Positions 8,543 through 17,651 of a stretch of DNA of 64,000 bases are shown piece by piece. The notes below the pieces were generated by a model that ran no database searches, was not told the origin of the DNA, and saw only the letters and a list, made by a program, of their open reading frames with translations. A program made the translations under genes and the position numbers. Source of the DNA: an uncultured Collinsella sp. (lineage in GTDB: Bacteria; Actinomycetota; Coriobacteriia; Coriobacteriales; Coriobacteriaceae); contig UQHQ01000006.1 in the NCBI GenBank assembly GCA_900540945.1, positions 32,062-96,061 on the forward strand. The letters run 5' to 3'. Positions within the stretch are counted from its first letter, which is position 1; each line of letters opens with the position of its first letter.

Positions 8543-9265
8543 TTAGGCGGTTGCGTGGCGCTCGAGGTACTCGGCGCCCACATTCTCACGCTCCCAGCCA
8601 CGCACGACCTTGTAGCCCACGGGGCTCAGGAAGACCTCGCACAGCAGCTCGGCAACAGCGCCGGTCAGCGAGCACATAAGGACCTGTACCCACGTCCAGC
8701 CAAAGAACGTGTGGCTCACCACAATGGCAAAGACCAGGTTGTCGATAAACTGGCCAACACCCGTGGACACATAGGAGCGGAAGGCGAAGCTCGCAAAATT
8801 ATTCTTTTTGAGCATGCGGCCGAGCGACTGGTTGAGCGTGGAGTTAACCACGGCAGAGACGAGCATTGCCAGCGAAGAGCCCAGCACCACGTACCAGGTG
8901 CCACCGATGGTAGCGTTAAGGGCAGTGTTAACCTCGATCATGCCCGTGTCGTAGTAGGCGCCCCACATACCGGGCGTGAGCGAGCATGCCCAAAAGCACA
9001 GGCTCACGGCCAGGTTGACCAGCAGCGCGAGGATAGAGATTTTGATGGATGCCTTGGCGCCAAAGCGTTTGCAGATCATGTCCTGGCACAAAAACGAAAC
9101 CCAGCTCACCACAAAGCCGCAATCGAGTGCCAGATACGGCAGGCTGATGAGCTCTTTGTTGGCCAGCAGGTTCATCATGATGACACTCACGAAAAACAGC
9201 GAAACCGTTGCCGCGGGAATGCTCCGCAACAGGACCTTGTAGTCCTCCATGACCTTCTTGATCAT
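8543..9265 (-). CDS. queuosine precursor transporter (VUT/YhhQ family)
   Basis: A 240-residue membrane protein with about six helices and the VUT_1 family signatures: MMNLLANKELISL near residues 30-42, ICKRFGAKASIKI, STGVGQFIDNLVFAIVV, and a C-terminal LSPVGYKVV. E. coli YhhQ of this family imports preQ0/preQ1 for queuosine tRNA modification. The ATG at 9265 follows AAAGGAG. The leader just upstream folds like a small preQ1 riboswitch. It is first gene of a two-gene unit with the SDR. No queuosine biosynthesis gene is in the window, consistent with a scavenging lifestyle. Confidence 0.88.
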   Translation of the reverse strand: MIKKVMEDYKVLLRSIPAATVSLFFVSVIMMNLLANKELISLPYLALDCGFVVSWVSFLCQDMICKRFGAKASIKISILALLVNLAVSLCFWACSLTPGMWGAYYDTGMIEVNTALNATIGGTWYVVLGSSLAMLVSAVVNSTLNQSLGRMLKKNNFASFAFRSYVSTGVGQFIDNLVFAIVVSHTFFGWTWVQVLMCSLTGAVAELLCEVFLSPVGYKVVRGWERENVGAEYLERHATA

Positions 9266-9271
9266 TATGTA

Positions 9272-9321
9272 CTCCTTTGGTTTTAGGTTTAACGAGCAGG
9301 ATATCGGACCCGAACTGCTCG
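9272..9321 (-). promoter_or_regulatory. candidate preQ1-I-like riboswitch / SD control element
   Basis: On the minus strand CGAGCAG (9321-9315) pairs with CTGCTCG (9299-9293) around a 15-base loop that starts TTCGGG and ends in an unpaired C next to the stem. An A-rich tail TTAAACCTAAAACC then runs straight into the ribosome site AAAGGAG. This matches the plan of class I preQ1 riboswitches: P1, L1 starting UUC, a C beside P1, an A-rich tail, and a pseudoknot (GGU with ACC) adjoining the Shine-Dalgarno. The gene downstream is a queuosine-precursor transporter. The loop is longer than usual and covariance is untested. Confidence 0.5.
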
Positions 9322-9375
9322 GACGCCCCGGTCTTGAGACGACGGTGGGTATGATAGCCGCTCACACGGCATCAG

Positions 9376-9416
9376 GCAAGCAAACGGCGCGGCAGCCCCG
9401 CAGGGCCACCGCGCCG
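9376..9416 (-). terminator. terminator after prfC
   Basis: CGGCGCGG (9385-9392) pairs with CCGCGCCG (9409-9416). Read on the minus strand, the hairpin is followed by GTTTGCTTG and lies immediately after the prfC stop. Confidence 0.65.
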
Positions 9417-9421
9417 ATGCG

Positions 9422-11035
<1,614 letters not shown>

Positions 11036-11180
11036 GCGGATCCTTTCTTGCATTGAGTGCATTACGTCGTTGTAACCGCACTATTGTAGCCGCGAAATCT
11101 CGCTCTAGGGCGCCTATCAGGACAAATTCATCAGTCAGAACGTGAACGGCTAGTTATCGAAAGTATTCTGCAGCAGACTG

Positions 11181-11474
11181 TCTCAATCTGTAACAGCAGA
11201 GCTTATTTGCCCCCCTATCTGTTACAGATTGAGACAAACGAACTTGTCCGCCGGCACAATCTCAATCTGTAACACCTGGCCGCCCAAATTGGGTCTAGCT
11301 GTTACAAATCGAGATAAACGGAAAGGCAGGCAGCCAATGTCTCGTTCTGTAACATCTAGCCGCGCAAATCGACTCTTACTGTTACAGATTGAGACAAATA
11401 GGCAGGCGGGAAAATAACATCTCAATCTGTAACAGCTGGCGACCAAAAACGGACCCAGATGTTACAGATTGAGA
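11181..11474. repeat. array of eight 15-bp boxes, alternating orientation, 40-bp period
   Basis: The box TCTCAATCTGTAACA occurs forward at 11181, 11260, 11340 and 11420, and as its reverse complement at 11220, 11300, 11380 and 11460. Every gap between boxes is 25 bases, except the first, which is 24. Only the boxes at 11300 and 11340 carry substitutions. Each forward-reverse pair can fold into a 15-bp hairpin. The hairpin loops share a GCAAAT/CCAAA core (the first loop matches in reverse complement), and the gaps between pairs share CAAAC/GGCAGGC elements, so the whole is four diverged copies of an 80-bp unit. It lies between prfC and a GntR gene. No cas gene is near. Confidence 0.9.
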
Positions 11475-11522
11475 TTGTTTTGGAGCAAGCGCGGCGCCGA
11501 TGGTCTATTCCACATTTAGCTC

Positions 11523-11580
11523 TTGCATAACTGTGCATAGTGTATATATACTGTGCTTACCGGTTATATACACGTGTAGC
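11523..11580 (+). promoter_or_regulatory. promoter and operator palindromes of the GntR/ABC operon
   Basis: TTGCAT (11523) and TATACT (11547) are spaced 18 bases apart as a vegetative promoter. The -10 lies inside the dyad AGTGTATATATACTGT (11539-11554), and a second half GTTATATACAC follows at 11563. Overlap of an AT-rich dyad with the promoter is the layout expected for autorepression by the YtrA-type regulator encoded just downstream. Confidence 0.6.
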
Positions 11581-11600
11581 CCAACAGCTAAGGAGCCGCT

Positions 11601-11981
11601 GTGGACATCATCCTATCCAATTCGAGCGATAAGCCCATCTACGAACAGATATCCTCGCAGGTCAAAGCTCAAATCCTTTCGGGCACACTCACTGCGGGAG
11701 CCAAACTCCCCAGCATCCGTACACTCGCGAGCGATCTTGGCGTGAGCGTCATCACCACCAAGCGCGCCTACGCCGACCTGGAGCAGCTCGGGTTTATCTG
11801 CACCGTGCAGGGCAAGGGCTGCTTTGTCACCGAGGGCAACCAGGAGCTCTTGCGCGAAAACCAGCTCTGCCATATCGAAGAGCTGCTTGCGAAAGCGGCA
11901 AGCCAAGCCGAAGCCTTGGGCGTCACGCGCGACAAGCTGCACGAAATGCTCGACCTCGTGGCCCCCGAAACCATGCAGTAG
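11601..11981 (+). CDS. GntR family regulator, YtrA type
   Basis: A 126-residue regulator with a GntR winged helix at residues 10-75 (KPIYEQISSQVKAQILSGTL, PSIRTLASDLGVSVITTKRAY, GFICTVQGKGCFV) and a short helical tail instead of a large effector domain. That size and tail mark the YtrA subfamily, whose genes precede ABC transporters and are induced by cell-wall antibiotics in Bacillus. It starts at GTG 11601 behind AAGGAG. The ABC genes begin 23 bases downstream, so the three form one operon. Confidence 0.9.
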   Translation: MDIILSNSSDKPIYEQISSQVKAQILSGTLTAGAKLPSIRTLASDLGVSVITTKRAYADLEQLGFICTVQGKGCFVTEGNQELLRENQLCHIEELLAKAASQAEALGVTRDKLHEMLDLVAPETMQ

Positions 11982-12004
11982 CCATCTGCAAGAAAGGCTA
12001 TACC

Positions 12005-12886
12005 ATGCAAAACCTTTTAGAACTCAAAGGTATCTCGCGCCGTGTGAGCGACCGTTTTTCGCTGCGTGATGTCACACTCGCTGTGGAGCCCGGCCAGATT
12101 GTCGGCTTTGTGGGTGCCAACGGCGCCGGCAAAACCACGACGATTCGAGCCGCGCTCGGGCTTATAAAGCTCGATGCCGGCGAGGTGCACCTGTTTGGGC
12201 AGCGCTGTGGCGCCGACGCGCCCGATGAGTCGCAACGCCATCTACGCTCCCGCGTCGGTCTTGTCCTGGACATGTGCCCCTTCCCCTCCACGCTCAAGGT
12301 GGGCCAGATCGAGTCGCTCGTAGGCCCGGCATACCCCACGTGGGACCGCGAAACGTTCGCCGGATTCATCAACCGATTTGGCCTCGATCCCAAGACAAAG
12401 GTCAAGGATCTCTCCCGCGGCATGGGCATGAAACTGCAGCTTGCCTGTGCGCTCAGCCACAATGCCAAGCTGCTCGTTTTGGACGAAGCCACCGCGGGCC
12501 TCGATCCCATGGCGCGCGAGGAACTGCTCGATGAGCTGCTTGCCTTTGTCGCCGACGGTCAGCACAGCGTGCTGCTCTCGAGCCACATTACGTCCGACCT
12601 CGATCGCGCCGCCGACCGCGTTATCTGCATCGATGCTGGCTCGATTATTTTTGACCTGCCGCGCGAGGACATTACCGACCGAGCCGGCATCGCCCACTGC
12701 ACCCAAGCACAGGCCGCCGAGCTTATGGCTGGCGTCGAAGGTGCCCGTGCCGCCCGCCACGCCTACAGCGTGGACGTACTCGTGCCCAACCGTCGCGAAA
12801 CGCTCGAGGCCTTCCCAGAGATTCCCTGCGATCGGACAACCATTGATGACTATCTTTGCCTCATGCTGAAAGGGGCTTCGAAATGA
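12005..12886 (+). CDS. ABC transporter ATP-binding protein (YtrB/EcsA-like)
   Basis: A 293-residue ATPase with Walker A GANGAGKTT (about residues 36-44), signature LSRGMGMKLQLACAL with a non-consensus SRGM, Walker B LLVLDEATAGLD and the H-loop SSHI. The roughly 80-residue C-terminal extension is typical of exporters of this class. It pairs with the permease that follows; its TGA overlaps that gene's ATG. Together with the GntR regulator it probably forms an envelope-stress or antimicrobial peptide exporter. Confidence 0.9.
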   Translation: MQNLLELKGISRRVSDRFSLRDVTLAVEPGQIVGFVGANGAGKTTTIRAALGLIKLDAGEVHLFGQRCGADAPDESQRHLRSRVGLVLDMCPFPSTLKVGQIESLVGPAYPTWDRETFAGFINRFGLDPKTKVKDLSRGMGMKLQLACALSHNAKLLVLDEATAGLDPMAREELLDELLAFVADGQHSVLLSSHITSDLDRAADRVICIDAGSIIFDLPREDITDRAGIAHCTQAQAAELMAGVEGARAARHAYSVDVLVPNRRETLEAFPEIPCDRTTIDDYLCLMLKGASK

Positions 12887-13581
12887 AACGCGCCTTTATG
12901 TCCGAGCTCGCCATCGTTCGCACGCTTATCCCGAGCATCGCGGGCGTCAGCCTGTTCATCTTCGTCGTGCTAACCCTTGCCAACGCGTCGGATGGCGATT
13001 CCGGCATGAGCGCCGGCGCCTGCGCGGTCAGCGCCATGTCGCCCATCATGGTCATGAGCTCGCTGGCCGGCTTCGACAATCAAAACGGATGGGAGCGTTA
13101 TCGGGCAACGCTGCCTCTCACGCGCAAAGACATTATTTGCGCACGCTACCTGAGCATCATTGTCTTCTCGGCTGTCATGGCGTGCGCCGCCGCGCTTCTG
13201 AGCATCGTCTCCATCCCGCTATTCAACAGCGTGGGCATCCCCTCGACGGGACAGACGGTCTTTGAGATCGCTATAGCCTCGGTAGCATCGATGCTCATCT
13301 CCCTCATGATGGTGTTTTTGGCACAGCCGCTGTTCTTCCGATTTGGACACATGGAGGCGCTGCGCCTATCCGTCGGCCTGTTTGCCCTGCTCTGGTGCCT
13401 TGCCATTGCCACGTTGAGCTCCTCCAACCCCATCAGCAACTGGCTCATGTCGATTGCCGGAGCGAATCCCGATCCCGCCGTCCTTGGCTGTCTGTGTGCA
13501 GGCATCGCCACACTTGCCCTCGCGCTATGTGCAATCAGCTACACCGTCAGCACCAAGGTTTATCGAGCACGCGATCTGTAA
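12883..13581 (+). CDS. ABC-2 type permease
   Basis: A 232-residue protein with six hydrophobic segments (starting near residues 15, 45, 88, 132, 165 and 200) and the ABC-2 permease motif WERYRATLPLTRKDIICARYLSI after the second. The ATG at 12883 overlaps the stop of the ATPase gene (ATGA), indicating translational coupling; a longer in-frame start would lie within that gene. It forms the membrane half of the GntR-controlled transporter. Confidence 0.85.
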   Translation: MKRAFMSELAIVRTLIPSIAGVSLFIFVVLTLANASDGDSGMSAGACAVSAMSPIMVMSSLAGFDNQNGWERYRATLPLTRKDIICARYLSIIVFSAVMACAAALLSIVSIPLFNSVGIPSTGQTVFEIAIASVASMLISLMMVFLAQPLFFRFGHMEALRLSVGLFALLWCLAIATLSSSNPISNWLMSIAGANPDPAVLGCLCAGIATLALALCAISYTVSTKVYRARDL

Positions 13582-13712
13582 TCGACAGCCAAAGGGCTTG
13601 GGCTGCACGCCACCTCATTTACTAGATAAGACGAAGCAGCAACAACGTCGCTACCGCCCTTCACGGCATGCCGTTTAAATCTTGGCAACCAAAGAGAAGC
13701 CGACAGCATATC

Positions 13713-13892
13713 GAGGGTGAATGTTTTTCCGAGAAGTGAACGAGTAAAATCAGCACCCCGTATCATCGACATTTTTATGGGCTTAATTCCTGCGGTTTTT
13801 GCCTAGGAATCCTGCGGTTTTATTCGAAAAAAGTGTGCATGCTCCAGGGGTCCATATTTACTCGTTCACTTCTCGGAAAAACACTCACCTTC
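13713..13892. repeat. long-hairpin repeat, copy 1
   Basis: A 180-bp element with inverted ends GAGGGTGAATGTTTTTCCGA / TCGGAAAAACACTCACCTTC, continuing inward through GAAGTGAACGAGTAAA and its complement. The apex carries two direct copies of AAT(T)CCTGCGGTTTT about 22 bases apart. The rest of the 13582-14032 gap shows no gene. The same element occurs at 25673 (same orientation) and 27211 (opposite orientation). Confidence 0.85.
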
Positions 13893-14032
13893 AATTCGAG
13901 CCTTCACCAAATGGCTCCCCGGAACATAACCCCCGTCTCGCCGCGGCCATATCAAACCTTCATGGTGGGGCGGTATCCTCATGTCCATAAAACTCGCAGG
14001 ATAAACCCATTATCCAAGGAGGCACCGCACCC

Positions 14033-14908
14033 GTGTCGTGGGTTGTCGCAGCATTTGCGTCAGCATTCTTTGCCGGCATCACATCCATCTTGGCCAAATG
14101 CGGCATCAAGCAGACCGACTCCGATGTCGCGACGGCCATTCGCACCTGCGTGGTGCTCGTTTTCGCCTGGGCAATGGCGGGCATTTCTGGATCCATTGGA
14201 ACCATTGGCAGCATCGAACCCAGATCCTGGCTCTTTCTCGTCCTCTCGGGACTCGCTACCGGCGCTTCGTGGATCTGTTACTTTAAGGCGTTGAGCATCG
14301 GAGACGTCAATAAGGTCGTACCGGTCGACAAGATGAGCACCGTGCTCGCCGCGCTGATCGCCATCGTGCTTTTTGGCGAGACGAGCAACCTTGCGGTTAA
14401 GCTCGTGGGAACCGCCGTCATTACCCTCGGCACTTTTTTAATGACCGAGAAGCAGCAATCCGCCGGACCCGAACAGCAGCAAGACCGGACCTGGCTCGCT
14501 TACGCCCTCGGCGCCGCCATGTTCGCAGCACTCACCTCCGTCCTCGCCAAGATCGGCATCGAAGGCGTCGAGTCAAACCTGGCCACGGCAATCCGCACCT
14601 GCGTGGTACTGGTTATGGCATGGGCAATCGTGGCAGCTAAAGGCAAGATGGGCCAAGCCGTGCACGTAGACCGCTACGAGCTCGTATTTCTCGCGGCATC
14701 GGGCATCGCGACCGGAGCATCGTGGCTGCTCTATTACTATGCCATCGCCGCAGGCCAGGTGAGCGTCGTGGTGCAGATCGACAAACTATCGATTGTCGTA
14801 TCGGTACTATTTGCGCGCTTGGCATTCAACGAAAAGGTCTCGCGGCGCAGCGCCATCGGTCTCGCCCTCATCGTACTGGGCACTGCGGCGCTCGCGGTTT
14901 GGAAGTAG
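14033..14908 (+). CDS. EamA/DMT family transporter
   Basis: A 291-residue, ten-helix transporter made of two very similar halves. DVATAIRTCVVLVFAWAM in the first half (about residue 32) reappears as NLATAIRTCVVLVMAWAI in the second, and LATGASWICYFKAL as IATGASWLLYYYAI. This is the EamA repeat with unusually little divergence. Likely a small-metabolite exporter. Start is GTG at 14033, ten bases after AAGGAGG. Monocistronic as far as can be seen. Confidence 0.85.
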   Translation: MSWVVAAFASAFFAGITSILAKCGIKQTDSDVATAIRTCVVLVFAWAMAGISGSIGTIGSIEPRSWLFLVLSGLATGASWICYFKALSIGDVNKVVPVDKMSTVLAALIAIVLFGETSNLAVKLVGTAVITLGTFLMTEKQQSAGPEQQQDRTWLAYALGAAMFAALTSVLAKIGIEGVESNLATAIRTCVVLVMAWAIVAAKGKMGQAVHVDRYELVFLAASGIATGASWLLYYYAIAAGQVSVVVQIDKLSIVVSVLFARLAFNEKVSRRSAIGLALIVLGTAALAVWK

Positions 14909-15002
14909 CGCCGATACCGAACGAAATCCAGTCCACCCGCAAATCCGTGACACAGCGCCCGCACCGGACTTGAGATGTTTGTACTGACTGCGCGCTACCG
15001 TG

Positions 15003-16292
15003 CTACTTGCGCAGCGGCTTGGGCAGCGGAATGCCGGCGGCGATGACAGCCGCGATGATCATGCAAACGATGCCCTTGAGCGGGAAACACATAAGCAGCA
15101 GGCCCACAACCATGACAGGCTGGCGCATGACCGCACCCATCGTCGATGCCGTGCAGACGGCGACGCAAAAGACCGGATCTGCGCCGGTGAGGATGGCAAG
15201 GCCATAGCCCAGGCTTACGCCTGAGAAGATAACGGGGAAGAAGTGACCGCCGCGCCAACCAAGGTTGATGAGGGCGGGGGTCAGCATGGCCTTGACCAGG
15301 CCGGTCGCGATAAGCACGCCGGCGGGAATGGTCAGATAGGTTTCCATGAGCACGTCGGCCTGGGTCTCGCCGGCAAACATGGTATAGGGCAGGACCGTAC
15401 CACAGATGGCGAGCGCCAGCCCGGCTAGCATGGCCTTGACGACAGGACGCTCCCCTATTGCATGGGACAGCGCCTCGCTTGCATGCTCGGAGACAAAGTA
15501 CAGCCAACCGCAAACGGTGCCAACCAACGCCAGCGGAATGAGCCAGGTAAGCTCCAGGTTGCCCACCTCGGCGGACTCGAACCTGGGCATGCCCATGCCG
15601 CCGCCCATGAGCTGGCCGAGCAGCAGATAGGTGCCCAGGCCGCCGGCAATCGCAATGCCGTAGACCACGGTCTTCTGTGCTTTGGGCAGCTTGATCGTGA
15701 TCTCGTCGGACGCAGAGCCCTCGTCGCCGTCGGCGCTACCGGCAAGCGGCGCCACAAAGCCAAAGACGGGCGCGGTAAAGAGCGCCGTCAGGGCAGCCTG
15801 GGTACCCAGCAGCGTGAGCTCCCTAAACTCGGCGCCAAAGCGACGCATGCGGTCGCCGACCCAGCTGCACAGACCGGCGATAACGCCGGTCAGGCCGGCC
15901 TCCGGTCCAATGCTTCCGCCAAACAGCAGCGGCAGCAACGCCGCGAGCGAAAGCTTGCCCAGGTTGTCGTATGGGTAGCGCCCGTCTTGCTTAACCTTAG
16001 CCATCACCTGATTGAGATCATCGGTCTTGGTGCCTGTCATCTTTTCGTACAGACCGATTAACAGGCCGCCCAGCAGGCAGACAAAAAACGGGTACGGCAA
16101 AAAGCCAAACGGGCCGCTGGCAAGCTCGGGCGAAGAGGCACCCAGCGCGTGCGGAATCTCGGTCCATAGATAGTCGATACCGTGCTCCATCGCAAAAAAG
16201 AACAGCCAGACCGCGGCACCTGCGAACGCACCGGTCACGGCAACGCTAACTAAAAACAGCGCGCGGTTTGTGGGTTTGGCAAGGTTGTCCAT
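15003..16292 (-). CDS. CLC family chloride channel/antiporter
   Basis: A 429-residue membrane protein with the CLC filter motifs GGSIGPEAGL (about residue 125, with the gating glutamate) and GWRGGHFFPV (about residue 345). It lacks cytoplasmic CBS domains. Family members are Cl-/H+ antiporters or channels, often for acid tolerance; the fluoride-specific branch has GREGT instead and is not matched. SD GGGAGGA precedes the ATG at 16292. No fluoride riboswitch is visible upstream. Confidence 0.88.
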   Translation of the reverse strand: MDNLAKPTNRALFLVSVAVTGAFAGAAVWLFFFAMEHGIDYLWTEIPHALGASSPELASGPFGFLPYPFFVCLLGGLLIGLYEKMTGTKTDDLNQVMAKVKQDGRYPYDNLGKLSLAALLPLLFGGSIGPEAGLTGVIAGLCSWVGDRMRRFGAEFRELTLLGTQAALTALFTAPVFGFVAPLAGSADGDEGSASDEITIKLPKAQKTVVYGIAIAGGLGTYLLLGQLMGGGMGMPRFESAEVGNLELTWLIPLALVGTVCGWLYFVSEHASEALSHAIGERPVVKAMLAGLALAICGTVLPYTMFAGETQADVLMETYLTIPAGVLIATGLVKAMLTPALINLGWRGGHFFPVIFSGVSLGYGLAILTGADPVFCVAVCTASTMGAVMRQPVMVVGLLLMCFPLKGIVCMIIAAVIAAGIPLPKPLRK

Positions 16293-16417
16293 CGGGTCCT
16301 CCCGCGGTCAAAGTCGACATAGATACGTTTTATTGTAGAGCGAGCGTTGCCCGAACGAGCCAACCATCCACGCCGCGAACGGCACCATTGGGAGCCATAG
16401 TGGGGCAGGCTCAAGAC

Positions 16418-16951
16418 TTATCCGTTGATAATCGAGGCAATCTCGCGCAAATCGTCGGCAAAGTAGATGCCGTGCTGGCGCCGCGGGCTCGATAGGCCCT
16501 TATCAATCATGTGCTCGAGCAGCGCCTTGAGGTCGTTGTAGTAACCGTCCAGGTTATACAGGATGCATGGAGCACTCAGGTGCCCCAACGACACCGCGGA
16601 CATGACCTCGGCAATCTCCTCGAGCGTGCCCGTCCCACCGGGAAAGGCGATGAACGCATCGCCGAGCTCAATCATCTTGGCCTTGCGCTCCGCCATATCA
16701 CTCGTCACTATGAGGTCGTCGATACCGTCATGTTGAAACTCAGCCTCGATAAAAAAGCTCGGCTCAACACCCGTCACGTGTCCACCCGCCTCGAGTACGC
16801 TATCGGCGAGTGCACCCATCAGGCCCGATTTGGACCCGCCATATACCAGCGCGTGCCCGTTGGCGCCAATCCAGTTGCCCAGCTCCTGCACCGCGGGCAG
16901 AAACGCCGGGTCATTGCCGGCACTGGCACCCAGATACACGGTGATATGCAT
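16418..16951 (-). CDS. LOG family Rossmann protein (nucleoside 5'-monophosphate phosphoribohydrolase type)
   Basis: A 177-residue protein of the TIGR00730 family. It carries the catalytic/phosphate motif PGGTGTLEE near residue 104 and the VYGGSKSGLMG loop near residue 36. Homologues hydrolyse nucleoside monophosphates to base plus ribose 5-phosphate (cytokinin-activating LOG in plants and actinobacteria). The physiological substrate here is unknown. SD GGGGGA precedes the ATG. It is read leftward, 35 bases downstream of the ion-channel gene, so the two could be co-transcribed. Confidence 0.87.
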   Translation of the reverse strand: MHITVYLGASAGNDPAFLPAVQELGNWIGANGHALVYGGSKSGLMGALADSVLEAGGHVTGVEPSFFIEAEFQHDGIDDLIVTSDMAERKAKMIELGDAFIAFPGGTGTLEEIAEVMSAVSLGHLSAPCILYNLDGYYNDLKALLEHMIDKGLSSPRRQHGIYFADDLREIASIING

Positions 16952-16986
16952 ATTCAGTCCCCCTGTTGTGGCGCGCGACGTTCGTC

Positions 16987-17412
16987 TTAGCGCTGGCGTC
17001 GACGATACTCGCGCACGCGACGCGAAAGATCGGCAAGCTCGTCGCGATCGAGCTCTTCCAAATGCTCAAGATCGTCCATAAAGCGCGCCACGGTGTCCTT
17101 TTGACGCATCTTGATAAGCGTATTGCAGTAGTTCACCGCCACGCCCGTGAGCATGGCGATGTAGAAGATGCTGATGACGCTCAAGACGACGGTAATAGCG
17201 CGAGCAACCGGCGTCTCGGCCGGAATGTCGCCAAAGCCGATGGTCGAGACCGTCTCAAAGCTAAACCACAGGCCATCGCCAAACGTGAGGGTCGTGGGTT
17301 CGGACAGCCAAACGGCCGTCGAGCATAGCAGATAGAAGACGAGGAACAGCTCCGTAATGCGCACGAAGCCCGCCTGGCGCAACACGTCAGCAAGCGTCTT
17401 GAGCTTTTTCAT
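16987..17412 (-). CDS. two-helix potassium channel-like protein
   Basis: A 141-residue Ion_trans_2 protein. Transmembrane helix 1 is at about residues 18-38, a pore helix leads to the filter TIGFGD near residue 65, and helix 2 is at about residues 78-100. A charged coiled C-terminus follows, with no RCK domain. TIGFGD is a K+-selective filter variant. The start at 17412 (MKKLKTL) follows AAAAGGGG; the longer in-frame reading would run into the REP palindrome at 17483 and is rejected. Role unknown, probably membrane-potential or K+ leak control. Confidence 0.82.
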   Translation of the reverse strand: MKKLKTLADVLRQAGFVRITELFLVFYLLCSTAVWLSEPTTLTFGDGLWFSFETVSTIGFGDIPAETPVARAITVVLSVISIFYIAMLTGVAVNYCNTLIKMRQKDTVARFMDDLEHLEELDRDELADLSRRVREYRRRQR

Positions 17413-17482
17413 CGCGACCCCTTTTCCCAGATGCCCAATCACGTTCGCTCGGTATTGTCCCACGCCTCCCCCGCAAACGAAA

Positions 17483-17565
17483 CTAGTCATTGGGGACGTT
17501 CTTAAATGACTAGTCAAACAAGAACGTCCCCAATGACTAGTCGTTTAAGAACGTCCCCAATGACT
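17483..17565. repeat. REP-like palindrome, AAGAACGTCCCC family, copy 2 (composite)
   Basis: One forward arm (CTAGTCATTGGGGACGTTCTT from 17483) is followed by two reverse arms (17520-17540 and 17544-17565). The second arm repeats the first reverse arm almost exactly, giving a 1.5-unit tandem version of the element at 3529. Confidence 0.8.
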
Positions 17566-17651
17566 GCCGGACGAGACCGTTTAGCGGTGCTGCTGCCGAC
17601 TGGGCCGGCGGAGCTGGTATTCTTATGCGGTAATGTCTCGATTCGTTAGGA

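Noticed and set aside
7427..9286. Long rightward open frame of about 619 codons across ung, SDR and transporter
   Set aside because: It is out of frame in ung and antisense to two well-supported genes. High GC makes such long empty frames common; no domain is recognisable.
11181..11474. CRISPR array
   Set aside because: Repeats are only 15 bp and alternate in orientation, the intervening sequences are related to one another, and no cas gene is present.
16293..16417. Fluoride riboswitch before the CLC gene
   Set aside because: The sequence lacks the conserved fluoride-switch core, and the CLC protein has the chloride-type GSIGPE filter, not the fluoride-type motif.
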